Positions 29,787 to 39,364 of a stretch of 64,000 nt of DNA are shown here, in pieces (the stretch's first letter is position 1; each line of letters begins with the position of its first letter). A program made the translations under genes and the position numbers. Under the pieces are notes generated by a model. That model made no database searches. It was not told the DNA's origin and worked only from the letters and a program-made list of their open reading frames with translations. Source of the stretch: CAWGAJ01 sp963820545. GTDB lineage: Bacteria > Planctomycetota > Planctomycetia > Pirellulales > Thermoguttaceae. Location of the stretch: assembly GCA_963820545.1 (NCBI GenBank), contig CAWGAJ010000001.1, positions 2,170,001 through 2,234,000 on the forward strand. The letters run 5' to 3'.

Positions 29787-30473
29787 GTGAAACCATCTTG
29801 TCTTATGGCCGTCACGGCCGCCAGTATTATGTCAGTGTGTGTGATTGTCTCGCAGGCCATGGCCCAACAAATGCCACCTCGCCCAGCGGTTTCGTCGCAG
29901 GCAAGCTCCCCGCCAAACATCGCACTTTTAGACGTGAGTTTTATTTTCAAGAATCATCCGCGGTTCAAGGCGATGAGGGAAGAGTTGGAGGCCGACGTCC
30001 GCCGTGAGGAGGCCAACGTTAACCGTGAAAGCGACGCCATTCGCAAGCTTGGCGAGCAACTGGATAGTTTTCGCAAGGGCAGTCCGGACTTTAAGGCCAT
30101 GGAAGAAGAGATTGCCCGACGCCAGGCCGATTTGACCGTCAAGGTGCAGTTGCAGCGCAAGGAATTTCTTAATCGGGAGGCGAAGATATATAACAACGTG
30201 TACCAAGAGATCGAGCAGGAAGTGGGCTATTACTGCGCGAACAGGGGTATTGACATGGTGCTGCGGTTCAACGGCGACGAGGTCGACGTGGACAAGCCGG
30301 ACAGCGTTTTAAGCTACATTAATAAGCCTGTAGTCTGGTACGACAAGAGCCGCGACATTACGCCTTTCATTCGCGATGCCTTGGTCAATCGAAACGGCAA
30401 CCAGCCTGCCGGAGAGCGCATCGGCAGCCCGCCGGCAAGGCCCGGAGCGAGCAGCAATCCCTTTCATAAGTAA
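29787..30473 (+). CDS. OmpH/Skp-family periplasmic chaperone
   Basis: Periplasmic holdase for outer-membrane proteins. The GTG at 29787 is chosen: AAGGAG lies 8 nt upstream. The signal peptide (about 1-28) ends near SQAMAQQ. The mature part begins with the OmpH strand NIALLDVSFIFKNHPRFKAM, then a long coiled-coil hairpin (about 65-135, REEANVNRESDAIRKL to QLQRKEFLNREAKIYNN), then the returning strand with GIDMVLRFNGDEVDVDKP. The C-terminus is a proline/glycine-rich tail. It is the first gene of an envelope cluster with lpxC and lpxA, as in many Gram-negatives. Confidence 0.88.
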   Translation: MKPSCLMAVTAASIMSVCVIVSQAMAQQMPPRPAVSSQASSPPNIALLDVSFIFKNHPRFKAMREELEADVRREEANVNRESDAIRKLGEQLDSFRKGSPDFKAMEEEIARRQADLTVKVQLQRKEFLNREAKIYNNVYQEIEQEVGYYCANRGIDMVLRFNGDEVDVDKPDSVLSYINKPVVWYDKSRDITPFIRDALVNRNGNQPAGERIGSPPARPGASSNPFHK

Positions 30474-30565
30474 TTTTAAGTACGTTGTTAATCCGCCATG
30501 GACGGCGGATGGGTCGGTTTGGAAATTAATCCTTAAACATTGTCACGGATGACGAGCTCGTCTGA

Positions 30566-31441
30566 ATGTTCTCACCACGCAAGCAACGTACATTAGCCGC
30601 CCCCGCCGCGATCAAGGGCGTGGGTTATTGGAGCGGACGCGACGTGCGCGTCGAGTTTCGCCCCGCTGCGGCGAACACCGGCATTGTTTTTGTTCGCCGC
30701 GATCTGCCCGGCCGTCCCCAAGCGGCCGCCACAATCCAAAATCGCACGGAAACTCCGCTGCGGACGACACTTCGCGCGGGGAACGTCAGCGTGGAGATGA
30801 TCGAACACATCATGGCGGCATTGGCGGGAATGCAAATCGACAACTGCGAAATCTGGGTGGATCAACCAGAAATGCCGGGTTTGGATGGATCCAGTTTACC
30901 TTTCGTGGAATTATTCCGCTCCGCAGGCGCCGCCGAGCAAGACGTTCTGCGGCCGCAAAAAATCATCCGCCGAATTATCCGCCGAGGCGGCGAGCAAAGT
31001 TGGATAGAAGCTCGGCCTGCTTGTTCGAGCAAAATGATCTTGCAGTATGAACTCGACTACGGCAGTGGAAATCCCATTGGCCGGCAATCACTGGAAATTT
31101 CTCTTTCGCCGCGGTTTTTCCACATGAACTTGGCGCCCAGCCGAACCTTCATGCAGGAAGCCGAGGCGATGTCCATGAAAGCCCAAGGATTAGGGCCGCG
31201 CGTTACCTGCCAGGATTTGCTGATTTTCGGCGGCAAGGGACCGATCGACAACAAACTCCGCTTCCCCGATGAATGCGTGCGCCACAAGCTGGTGGATATG
31301 GTGGGCGATCTTGCCCTGGCGGGTTGCGACTTGGTCGGCCGATTCGTAGCTTATCGCAGCGGGCACCGTCTGAACGCGGAGTTGGTCCAGGCGATCATGG
31401 CACATGAGGAAGCCCAGCAGTCCGTTAAACGTTGCGCATGA
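30566..31441 (+). CDS. lpxC: UDP-3-O-acyl-N-acetylglucosamine deacetylase
   Basis: Committed zinc-dependent step of lipid A synthesis. Diagnostic residues are His in VEMIEHIMAALAGMQIDN (about 81), the HKLVD-MVGDL motif with zinc His and Asp (FPDECVRHKLVDMVGDLAL, about 240-255) and the catalytic His in YRSGHRLNAELV (about 272). The length of 291 residues is slightly shorter than in E. coli, with a compressed insert region. It follows ompH and precedes lpxA on the same strand; lpxD and fabZ, which often sit here, are absent. Confidence 0.95.
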   Translation: MFSPRKQRTLAAPAAIKGVGYWSGRDVRVEFRPAAANTGIVFVRRDLPGRPQAAATIQNRTETPLRTTLRAGNVSVEMIEHIMAALAGMQIDNCEIWVDQPEMPGLDGSSLPFVELFRSAGAAEQDVLRPQKIIRRIIRRGGEQSWIEARPACSSKMILQYELDYGSGNPIGRQSLEISLSPRFFHMNLAPSRTFMQEAEAMSMKAQGLGPRVTCQDLLIFGGKGPIDNKLRFPDECVRHKLVDMVGDLALAGCDLVGRFVAYRSGHRLNAELVQAIMAHEEAQQSVKRCA

Positions 31442-31553
31442 TGTTTTGAGATTGCCCGTTTGCCGGGTGATCTCTCAACAAATATACCAGGAAAACGCTG
31501 TTTGCAAACAGGCAATAGCACATTAACTAGCCAATTATTTCGGAGTCGCGGCG

Positions 31554-32360
31554 ATGGCGATTAATATCTCTGAAAATGCAACCGTCGACCCCCGGGCCCA
31601 AATCGACGACGAAGTGGAAATCGGCCCTTACTGCGTGGTGGGGCCGCACGTACGCATCGGTCGCGGAAGCAAATTGGAAAACAGCGTTACGCTGATGGGA
31701 CACGTGACCATTGGCTGTTACAATCACATCTATCCCGGCGCCGTGATCGGCGGCGAACCGCAAGACGTCAGTTATCGCGGCAGCGAAACGGAAGTGATCG
31801 TCGGCGATTACAATATCATCCGGGAATGCGTGACCATAAACCGGGCTTCGGAAAAAGAGGACGGTTTTACCCGCGTGGGCAGCCATAATTTCCTGATGGC
31901 CGGTTGCCACGTAGCCCACGACTGCCAACTGGGCGATGACATCATTATCGTCAATAATACTCTCCTGGCCGGACACGTTCACGTTCACGACCATGCCTCG
32001 TTTTCCGGCGCCGTGGCGGTGCATCATTTTGCCACCATCGGCAGCTACAGCTTTGTGGCCGGATGCAGCGCAGTGCGGCACGACGTGCCCCCATACATGC
32101 TCGTGGAAGGATATCCTGCCCGCCCCCGCTGTATCAACGCGGTGGGCCTGAAACGCCACGATTTCTCCCCCCAGGTCATCCAAGCCCTGGCCGAAGCCCA
32201 TAAGCTGATCTATCGCTCCAAGGTCGGACTGGACAACGCCTGGGAAATTCTCCGCAGCAACGGCCACCTGGTGCCGCAAGTAAACCACCTTTTGAGCTTC
32301 ATCCAGGGTCAACACGAAGGCATGCACGGCCGCGGTCGCGAACGGCGCAAAGCAGCATAA
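31554..32360 (+). CDS. lpxA: UDP-N-acetylglucosamine O-acyltransferase
   Basis: First step of lipid A synthesis: acyl-ACP to UDP-GlcNAc. Left-handed beta-helix hexapeptide repeats run through about 1-190. The catalytic His lies in GCHVAHDCQLGDD (about 124), with VAVHHFATIGSYSFVAGCS further on. The C-terminal helical domain (NAVGLKRHDFSPQVIQALAE) is typical of LpxA rather than LpxD. The 268-residue length is normal. It is followed 100 bp later by an oxidoreductase gene that may belong to the pathway. Confidence 0.94.
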   Translation: MAINISENATVDPRAQIDDEVEIGPYCVVGPHVRIGRGSKLENSVTLMGHVTIGCYNHIYPGAVIGGEPQDVSYRGSETEVIVGDYNIIRECVTINRASEKEDGFTRVGSHNFLMAGCHVAHDCQLGDDIIIVNNTLLAGHVHVHDHASFSGAVAVHHFATIGSYSFVAGCSAVRHDVPPYMLVEGYPARPRCINAVGLKRHDFSPQVIQALAEAHKLIYRSKVGLDNAWEILRSNGHLVPQVNHLLSFIQGQHEGMHGRGRERRKAA

Positions 32361-32461
32361 AAGAGTAGGTAATAGATGGAGATAGTTGATTCGTTGAGCC
32401 GCAACCCGTAGAGGAGCGCTTTGTCGTTCCCACATTTTGACGTTCCAACCAGAGCAACTTC

Positions 32462-33577
32462 ATGAAAAAACTCAAAATCGCCGTTATTGGTGCGGGACGT
32501 CTGGGTGGATTTCATGCGCAAAAACTCACCAAGCTGCCGGATGTGGAATTGACGGCAATCGTCGATCCCGTGACGGCCAACCGTGAGTGCGTGGCGGCTG
32601 AATGCCATTGTCAGGCATTGGCCGATCATCGCGACGTATTCGGCCGGATTGACGCCGCGATCATTGCCGCTCCCACAGACCTTCACTACCGGTTGGCAAA
32701 AGAACTGCTTGTCCAAAACGTGCATCTTTTGGTGGAAAAACCCCTTTGTGTGAATTATGCTCAGGCCGATGAATTGGTCGCCTTGGCCCGCCGGCACAAG
32801 CGGATACTACAAGTCGGTCACGTGGAGCGTTTTAATCCGGCCTTTGCCGCCGCCGTGCCCCACATTTCCGATCCAAAATATATCGAGACCGTTCGCACCA
32901 GCGGTTTCAGCTTCCGATCGATTGACGTGGGCGCGGTGTTGGACCTGATGATCCACGACTTGGACCTGATTTTATCGATTGTCGGCAGCCGGGTGTGCGA
33001 GATCGACGCAGTGGGAATGAAGGTGGTGGACAAAGACGAAGATCTGGCCAATGCGCGCATTGAGTTTGAAAGCGGCTGCGTAGCAAACCTGTTTGTCTCG
33101 CGTGTCAGCCGGGAGAGTGTGCGGCGCATGCAAGTATGGTCGGCGCAGACATTTGCGGCAGTCGACTTTGCCGCACGTACCGCCACGCTAGTCCGGCCCA
33201 GCAACTGCCTGCAGCAAGGCGCCTTTCGCGTGGATAGACTATCACCGGAACAGTTGGAGTATCAGCGACAGCATTTTGCCGAAGAACATTTGCCCTGCGA
33301 ACAATTGCAGTTCGCGGCGGTAGACGCCTTGGCCTTAGAGGTGCAAGACTTTGTTCAGTCCATACGCACACCACGACAACCGCTGGTGAACGGCTCTGCC
33401 GGCCGCGACGCCGTGGGCCTGGCCGAAGCGATCCTCAACCGCATTCATTTCCGCTGGGACACTTCCAGAACCAGCCCAAAAGATCTGACAGACGCTTTCC
33501 AGCGGCACATTATTCCCGTGCTACATCTGCCGCTCGCCGGCGATTTGCCGCCCCTGCAACAAAGGGAAGCAGGCTAG
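32462..33577 (+). CDS. Gfo/Idh/MocA-family oxidoreductase
   Basis: NAD(P)-dependent sugar dehydrogenase family, 371 residues. The Rossmann fold opens with KIAVIGAGRLGGFHAQKL, has LLVEKPLCV (the EKP motif, about 96) and a C-terminal catalytic region with VGHVERFNPAF and DLMIHDLDLIL. Its place after lpxA suggests a lipid A role such as GnnA (UDP-GlcNAc 3-dehydrogenase), which in other bacteria lies near lpxA. The usual partner aminotransferase (GnnB) is not adjacent, so this is only a hypothesis. Confidence 0.85.
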   Translation: MKKLKIAVIGAGRLGGFHAQKLTKLPDVELTAIVDPVTANRECVAAECHCQALADHRDVFGRIDAAIIAAPTDLHYRLAKELLVQNVHLLVEKPLCVNYAQADELVALARRHKRILQVGHVERFNPAFAAAVPHISDPKYIETVRTSGFSFRSIDVGAVLDLMIHDLDLILSIVGSRVCEIDAVGMKVVDKDEDLANARIEFESGCVANLFVSRVSRESVRRMQVWSAQTFAAVDFAARTATLVRPSNCLQQGAFRVDRLSPEQLEYQRQHFAEEHLPCEQLQFAAVDALALEVQDFVQSIRTPRQPLVNGSAGRDAVGLAEAILNRIHFRWDTSRTSPKDLTDAFQRHIIPVLHLPLAGDLPPLQQREAG

Positions 33578-33900
33578 GCAGAACTTCTACCTGGACTCCG
33601 GGTGCGGAGACTTATCTATTTCGATGAGGGTGTCTGAAATTGTATTATTAAAATTAAACATATTTAGCCCCGGGTGAATACACCCGGGGCATGGTCAAGC
33701 ATTTTCCTTTTTTTGCCCATCGTGTATTCAAGGCGGGCTAAATATGAATCCCAGGATAACCTCATTTCGATAGGTTTAATTAGGTCAGTGTTTCGTTTAC
33801 TCCGTCCCATCTACTTTGTTTTAGGGGGGTTGTCATATAGCACAGTACGGGATATAAGAAATATGGGCACATTTATGACATTTTGTGGAGTATATTTTCA
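33578..33900. other. 323-bp gene-free region
   Basis: Contains the perfect hairpin at 33667-33690, then A/T-rich sequence that should include the ybhB promoter. No ORF of note. Confidence 0.5.
33667..33690. repeat. GCCCCGGGTG/CACCCGGGGC hairpin
   Basis: A perfect 10-bp stem with a 4-nt AATA loop about 90 bp after the oxidoreductase stop. There is no adjoining T-run on either strand, so it is either a dispersed palindrome or a weak terminator. Confidence 0.5.
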
Positions 33901-34517
33901 ATGTACCGGGTAGTAGTAATTCCTTCGGTAGCAATGATTCTTGCCTTGCCTATTTTTTTAGCCAGCGCCGCCGAACCCCAAAGCGGAAAAGGCCAAGCCG
34001 CTGCTAGTACCGCTACCTGGAAAGGAGAAAAACCCATGACCATTCAAATTACCAGTACGGCCTTTAAAGAGGGGCAAACTATACCGAAAAAATACACGGG
34101 TGAAGGAGTCGATCTTTCGCCGCCGCTATCCTGGACGGGCGTGCCTGAAACGGCCAAAGAATTGGTATTGATTTGCGACGATCCTGACGCCCCCACCGCC
34201 GAACCCTGGGTACATTGGATAATCTATAAAATTCCCGCCAATGTAAATGGTTTGAAAGAAGGCATCCCGCGCAAAGCGCGTTGACCGATCCGCCCGGCGC
34301 CTTGCAGGGCAAAAACTCCTGGCCCGGTCAAAACAATATCGGCTATCGCGGACCGCTGCCCCCTCCGGGCCACGGTACGCATCACTACTATTTCAAACTT
34401 TATGTTTTGGAAGCCAAGCTGGCAGTGGAGTCGGGCATGGATAAGAAATCTCTTTTACAAGAGATTAAAGAGCATGTCTTGGCCGAAGGCCAGTTAATGG
34501 GCACCTACTCGAGGTGA
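33901..34517 (+). CDS. YbhB/YbcL (PEBP-like) protein (frameshifted)
   Basis: Raf-kinase-inhibitor-like/phosphatidylethanolamine-binding fold. The N-terminus is a signal peptide (about 1-23, ASAAEPQ). After a linker come SPPLSWTGVPETAKELVLIC, DDPDAPTAEPWVHWIIYKIP, then GYRGPLPPPGHGTHHYYFKL, the family signatures. The last part is in another frame; restoring one base near 34280 (KA-LTDPPGALQGKNSWPG) joins them. An internal ATG at 34036 has a strong AAAGGAG 10 nt upstream and is where cytosolic YbhB proteins start, so two forms, exported and cytosolic, are possible. Confidence 0.86.
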
Positions 34518-34520
34518 TTT

Positions 34521-35255
34521 GTGCCCGACCGGAGGACACATCGCGGTCCGCATCCGGAAGATGCCCGGCTGTTCGCCGCTGAAAATCTTGCTCAGCTTTT
34601 AGCGGCCGCGGACGATTTGTGCTGGTTGTTCAGCCGCGGATATGCCGTGGATTCTTCCTTAAAATTGGTGGGCGACCGTTATGGTCTGGTGGCTCGTCAA
34701 CGGGTCGCTGTGGCAAGATGTTCGTGCAGTGCAGACGATGCCCAACGCAGAATTTTACATGAGGTCGATGCCGCGGCATTGAATCATGGGCAGTTGTACT
34801 TGGATGGATACAATGTATTGACCACTGTCGAGGCGGCCTTGGCCGGCGGTGTGATTCTCGCCGCCCGCGACGGCGCTTACCGCGACATGGCAAGCATGCA
34901 CGGCAGTTATCGCAAGGTGGCCGAAACGCTTCCCGCCCTGGAATTGCTGGCCGCTGAGCTTACCCGCTTGCAAATAGCCCAATGTATCTGGTTTCTCGAC
35001 CGACCGGTTTCCAACAGTGGCCGACTGAAATCATTAATGGAAGAGCTGGCCTTAAGCAAAGGATTGCCCTGGCGGATTGAATTGACGCCCAATCCGGATG
35101 CCGTACTGGCCGAATCGGGGGAAATTGTAGCCACGGCCGATAGTGTTATTCTCGATCGCTGCCGCCGCTGGTTCAATCTCGCCCGGACAGCTATTACGCA
35201 ACATGTTCAGCGAGCATGGATTATCGACCTTTCAGGGTGCCGTGATCGTGAATAA
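34521..35255 (+). CDS. DUF434/COG2454-family protein
   Basis: Uncharacterised family, 244 residues. The N-terminal helical part (LFAAENLAQLLAAADDLCWLFSRGYA) matches the DUF434 pattern. The remainder has LYLDGYNVLTTVEAALAGG and CIWFLDRPVSNSGRLKSLM, which looks like a PIN/NYN-like nuclease fold with conserved Asp residues (LDGYN, FLDRP). This resemblance is by eye only. It starts with GTG 3 bp after the ybhB stop, so the two may be cotranscribed. Function unknown. Confidence 0.78.
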   Translation: MPDRRTHRGPHPEDARLFAAENLAQLLAAADDLCWLFSRGYAVDSSLKLVGDRYGLVARQRVAVARCSCSADDAQRRILHEVDAAALNHGQLYLDGYNVLTTVEAALAGGVILAARDGAYRDMASMHGSYRKVAETLPALELLAAELTRLQIAQCIWFLDRPVSNSGRLKSLMEELALSKGLPWRIELTPNPDAVLAESGEIVATADSVILDRCRRWFNLARTAITQHVQRAWIIDLSGCRDRE

Positions 35256-35390
35256 ATAGAGGAGGGGCATTTCAGGTTGGCTGCCCGCGGTCTTTAGTCC
35301 CCCTTTGACGAATTTTGGCGTATGTGTTATTTTATTTGTATGCGTTTTTCCCGATTTTATCAGGTTTTTCACAGGAAAGGTTTAAGGTTT

Positions 35391-36011
35391 ATGGTCTTAC
35401 GCATGGCCCGTTTTAGCATGATGGCTCTTATGGCCGTTTATCTTTCGATTCCCGCAGGCTGTATGCGGCAACCGTCCCGGATTGTTCCCCCGAGCATTGA
35501 TGCCGACAATGCCGGTCTCAAGGCATTGGAAATGTACGACAATAATAAAGACGGCAAAATCAGTGGAGCGGAATTGGATAAAGTGCCGGCGTTAAAAGAT
35601 GCACTGCCTGTACTAAATTCCAATACGGATAAGGGCGTCGCCGCCGCCGACATCACTGCCCGTATCAAGGCTTGGCAAGAGACCAAGGTTGGTCGCATGA
35701 CACTCTCTTGCCTGATAACGCGTAACGGCAAGCCTCTGGAGGGAGCGGAAGTGAAATTCGTGCCGGAAAAGTTTTTGGGAGATAATGTGCCAGTCTGCAC
35801 GGGCACGACAAAGGGCAACGGTTACGCAATGATTTCAGTACCCCTTAGCGGCCCCGAAGACTATCCTGGCGTCCCGCCGGGATATTACCGAGTGGAGATC
35901 ACCAAAGCTGGTGAAAACATCGCGGCCAAATACAATACACAAACCATCTATGGCGTCGAAATTGCGCCGGATACGCGAAGATCGTCCGACCTTATATTCG
36001 ATGTCAAATAA
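35391..36011 (+). CDS. Lipoprotein with EF-hand and transthyretin-like domain
   Basis: Exported lipoprotein of about 206 residues. The ATG at 35391 has AGGAAAGG 10 nt upstream and yields a good signal (MVLRMARFSMMALMAVYLSI with lipobox PAGC). An EF-hand loop, DNNKDGKISGAEL, lies at about residues 50-62 and a weaker second one follows (NSNTDKGVAAADI). The C-terminal half (about 105-206) is a beta-sandwich with GKPLEGAEVKFVPE and GYYRVEITKAGE, like the carboxypeptidase-regulatory/transthyretin fold common in planctomycete secreted proteins. The target is unknown. Confidence 0.78.
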   Translation: MVLRMARFSMMALMAVYLSIPAGCMRQPSRIVPPSIDADNAGLKALEMYDNNKDGKISGAELDKVPALKDALPVLNSNTDKGVAAADITARIKAWQETKVGRMTLSCLITRNGKPLEGAEVKFVPEKFLGDNVPVCTGTTKGNGYAMISVPLSGPEDYPGVPPGYYRVEITKAGENIAAKYNTQTIYGVEIAPDTRRSSDLIFDVK

Positions 36012-36120
36012 TCGCACTCTATATAGATCGAACTGAAAAACAGACAATGTATAGCCGAGTCTGTTTGTACAAGAGTAGTGGTTTGTAAAGAGACCACAAT
36101 TTTAAGGCACTTGCTAAAAG

Positions 36121-36195
<75 letters not shown>

Positions 36196-36485
36196 GAGGG
36201 AATACTCTATTCCGCCGTCTTTGCAGGGCTAATGCAAAGCATATCAGGATTCTAAAATTTAGGGAAGAGGGTAAAAACATGCAATATATTTTCGACCCCT
36301 GCCTTTTTGTCATTCAAAAATAGTATTGTTTACACCTTGTAGTACATAATAAGAAGTATTTCATTGTTGATTTATTTTCTGGTATATTCCTTATTTGTTT
36401 CCTGCGCATACCCTCGACAATTCAGCGGATGAAAAGTAAACTAAGCGGTTTATAAATAACAAATCATGATCCGAAGGTATGGTCC

Positions 36486-37666
36486 ATGTCAGAAATGAGA
36501 ATCCAAATCGGCAGTCGGCATTTTCTGCCCCGATCAGCCTTGAACGAGTTGATCGTATCACTCCGCAAAGAGGGTTATACCGTTTTAGGCCCCACGGTCC
36601 TCGACGGCGCCATTTCTTTGCAGCCGCTTCAATCGGCGGCGGAGCTCCCCAAAGGTATAATAGACGAGCAGGACGGTGGTACATATCGCTTGGTGGAAGG
36701 CGATCCTGAATTGAATTTCGAGTATGTGGTTGGTCCCCAGGGGCCGAAGCGGCATTTTTTCCCATCCCATCTTCAGTTATTTCAATTCCACTTTGAAAAG
36801 GAGAGGTTCGATCTTGATGCTGGACCTCCCCAAGTGCCCAAATTAGCCTTCCTGGGCGTTCGGCCCTGCGAATTGGCGGCGATCAAGGTGCAAGACCGCG
36901 TATTTGGCATGGGTGATCCCGGGGTGTTTCGCTGCGAGTCGGAGCCGTACTACATGCAAAGCCGCCAGGAATCGCTGATGATCGCCGTTAATTGCACCCG
37001 TCCGGGCGGCACGTGTTTTTGCGCGTCGTGGGGCACAGGCCCGGAGGCCAGCGAAGGTTTTGACCTTGCGCTGACCGAATTGCATGACGGCTTTCTGATA
37101 ACCGTGGGATCGAAGCGCGGCTCGGCGCTTGCCGAGAAGCTGCCTGTTCGCAAGCCTTCGGCGCGGAATTGGAATTGGCCGACCTGAAGCTCGAGCGCGC
37201 CCGGGAGCACATGGGCCGGCAGCTTGAGACCGCGGGCCTGAAGGAATTACTCGACCAGAGCCTCGATTTTCCCGAATGGAACGACGTGGCCCAGCGCTGT
37301 CTTTCCTGCGGCAATTGCACCATGGTTTGTCCCACCTGCTTTTGCTGTACCGTAACCGACACCACCGATTTGACCGGTGCGATGGTTACTCGTACGCGGC
37401 AGTGGGAATCGTGTTTTACGCATCAGTTTACCTACACGCATTCCGGTCCCGAACGCAGCACGATTCGCGGGCGCTACCGGCATTGGATGCGGCATAAGCT
37501 GTGCACCTGGTGGGATCAATTCGGCACCAGCGGCTGCGTAGGCTGCGGCCGCTGCATTACCTGGTGTCCGGTGGGCATCGATCTTACCGAGGAAGCCAGA
37601 CGCCTGCGCGAGGTAGGTCCCGTACATTTAAGCCGGGGATCCTCAGTTCGTGAAAGAGAGGTTTAG
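36486..37666 (+). CDS. hydB: Sulfhydrogenase beta subunit, iron-sulfur protein (frameshifted)
   Basis: Electron-transfer subunit of the group 3b-type [NiFe] hydrogenase/sulfhydrogenase, passing electrons between the FAD subunit and the small subunit. The first frame has [19 protein letters not shown]. The second has two ferredoxin motifs: [17 protein letters not shown] (about residue 275) and [17 protein letters not shown] (about 345). The break is near 37145. In the second frame the joint reads [14 protein letters not shown], so one base is missing. The total length of about 393 residues is normal. It ends 1 bp before the gamma subunit start. Confidence 0.87.
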
Positions 37667-37667
37667 G

Positions 37668-38543
37668 ATGACTGAAACCCTTGTTGCCGCCCGTCCGGAA
37701 CCCATCTGCGGTATGAACACCTGGATGTCGGTGCCCGCGCGCATTCTCGACGTGCGTACGGAAAACTCCAACACCCAAACCTTCACCTGTCAATTCGTGG
37801 ACGAGGAAATCCGCAAAATGTACGGCTTTCTGCCCGGTCAATTCAACATGCTCTACGTGCCGGGCGTGGGCGAAGCGGCAATTTCCATCAGTTCCGATTC
37901 CGAGCACAGGGAGAACTTGACACATACGATCCGCATCGTGGGTTCGGTCACGCGCGCGGTGGAGAAGCTCCCCCAGGGTTCGGTCATCGGCTTGCGCGGA
38001 CCCTTTGGAACCCCTTGGCCGATGAAGGAAATGGCGGGCAAGGACGTGGTGATCGTGTCTGGGGGCATCGGGCTGGCGCCGTTGCGTCCGGTGATCTACT
38101 GGATCTTGCGGCATCGGAACCTTTACAAGCGCGTGGTGCTCTTATATGGCTGCCGCACCCCGGAGGATCGCGTCTTCGCCGAAGAATTGGAACAGTGGGA
38201 TCGCGAGGGTTCCATTCAAGTTCTGGTCACGGTCGACAACGCGACCGGAGCGTGGTCTGGTCCGGTGGGCGTGGTTACCAGTCTTTTGCAGCGGGTGAAG
38301 GTGAACGCCGATCGCACGATTGTTCTGGTTTGCGGCCCGAAAATACTCAACCGCGTGGCCGCCTGGAACTTCTTGCAGTTGCACGTGCCGCCGGAACAGG
38401 TATACGTCAGTCTGGAACGAAACATGAATTGCGGTTTTGGGCGGTGCGGGCATTGCCAACTGGGGGCGAAGTTCATCTGCAAAGACGGCCCCGTGTTTAG
38501 TTTCGCCGAGATCGCCGATATCTTTACCAAAGAGGAGATGTAA
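37668..38543 (+). CDS. hydG: Sulfhydrogenase gamma subunit, FAD/NAD(P)-binding
   Basis: Diaphorase subunit that exchanges electrons with NAD(P). The ATG at 37668 is chosen over a start inside hydB. It has a ferredoxin-reductase-type FAD barrel (FLPGQFNMLYVPGVGEAAIS), a nucleotide-binding fold (VVIVSGGIGLAPLRPVIYWI) and a C-terminal [2Fe-2S] motif C-GFGR-C-GH-C with a fourth Cys in FICKDGPVF. This arrangement is shared with PyrK, but the length (291 aa) and operon position fix it as HydG. It ends 2 bp before hydD. Confidence 0.92.
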   Translation: MTETLVAARPEPICGMNTWMSVPARILDVRTENSNTQTFTCQFVDEEIRKMYGFLPGQFNMLYVPGVGEAAISISSDSEHRENLTHTIRIVGSVTRAVEKLPQGSVIGLRGPFGTPWPMKEMAGKDVVIVSGGIGLAPLRPVIYWILRHRNLYKRVVLLYGCRTPEDRVFAEELEQWDREGSIQVLVTVDNATGAWSGPVGVVTSLLQRVKVNADRTIVLVCGPKILNRVAAWNFLQLHVPPEQVYVSLERNMNCGFGRCGHCQLGAKFICKDGPVFSFAEIADIFTKEEM

Positions 38544-38545
38544 AG

Positions 38546-39364
38546 ATGGCCCAAGAAGTATCGCGTAAGACCGCCGCCGCCAGACCCAAAGTGGCAGTTT
38601 ACAAATTTTCCAGTTGCGACGGCTGCCAGTTGCAGCTTTTAAATCTGGAAAACGAATTGCTGGACCTGTTGGGGGCCGTGGAAATAGCCTATTTTCTCGA
38701 AGCCCGCCGCCGCGAACTACCGCCGCCGTACGATGTGGGATTGGTCGAAGGCAGCATTTCCACCCTGGAAGAAGAAGAACGTATCCAGCAGGTGCGGCGA
38801 AATTGTAAATATCTGATTGCCATTGGCGCCTGCGCCACCTCGGGTGGCATTCAGGCCTTGCGCAACTGGGCCAACGTGGACGAGTTCGTGCACTGCGTTT
38901 ACCCCAAAGCGGAATACATTTCCACGTTAGAAACGGCCACGCCCATTGCCGCGCACGTTTTCGTGGATTTTGAACTGCGCGGATGTCCGGTGAACCAATA
39001 TCAATTGTTGGAACTGATCTCGGCGCTATTGACCGGCCGAAAACCCAATATTCCCACGCATAGCGTGTGCATCGAATGCAAAAGGCGAGGACTTTCTTGC
39101 GTTTTAGTATCGCAAGGCAAACCCTGCCTGGGCCCGATCACTCAAGTCGGCTGCGGCGCATTGTGTCCGGCCTGGGATCGGGCGTGTTACGGCTGTTTTG
39201 GCCCCATGGAACAGCCGAACATCACTTCGCTGGGCCGCTGGTTCACCGACCGGCTGGGCCACAGCGCCCAAGACATGAAACGCATGTTGCGCTTGTTCAA
39301 CGGATATCTAGAACCGTTCAAACAGGCCAGCGAATACTATGAGCGACGCGAAAAGAAACATTAA
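38546..39364 (+). CDS. hydD: [NiFe] hydrogenase small subunit (delta)
   Basis: Small subunit carrying Fe-S clusters to the active site. Proximal-cluster cysteines are in SSCDGCQLQLL (about 26-32), IAIGACATSGG and ELRGCPVNQYQL. Further cysteines (CIECKRRGLSC, PCLGPITQVGCGALCPAWDRACYGC) build the medial and distal clusters. The 272-residue length fits group 3b, with no Tat signal, so it is cytoplasmic. Its last 13 codons form one copy of a near-direct repeat whose other copy starts hydA. Confidence 0.95.
   Translation: MAQEVSRKTAAARPKVAVYKFSSCDGCQLQLLNLENELLDLLGAVEIAYFLEARRRELPPPYDVGLVEGSISTLEEEERIQQVRRNCKYLIAIGACATSGGIQALRNWANVDEFVHCVYPKAEYISTLETATPIAAHVFVDFELRGCPVNQYQLLELISALLTGRKPNIPTHSVCIECKRRGLSCVLVSQGKPCLGPITQVGCGALCPAWDRACYGCFGPMEQPNITSLGRWFTDRLGHSAQDMKRMLRLFNGYLEPFKQASEYYERREKKH

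Noticed and set aside
31527..32435. Minus-strand 302-aa frame opposite lpxA
   Set aside because: Reverse reading of hexapeptide repeats; no independent support.
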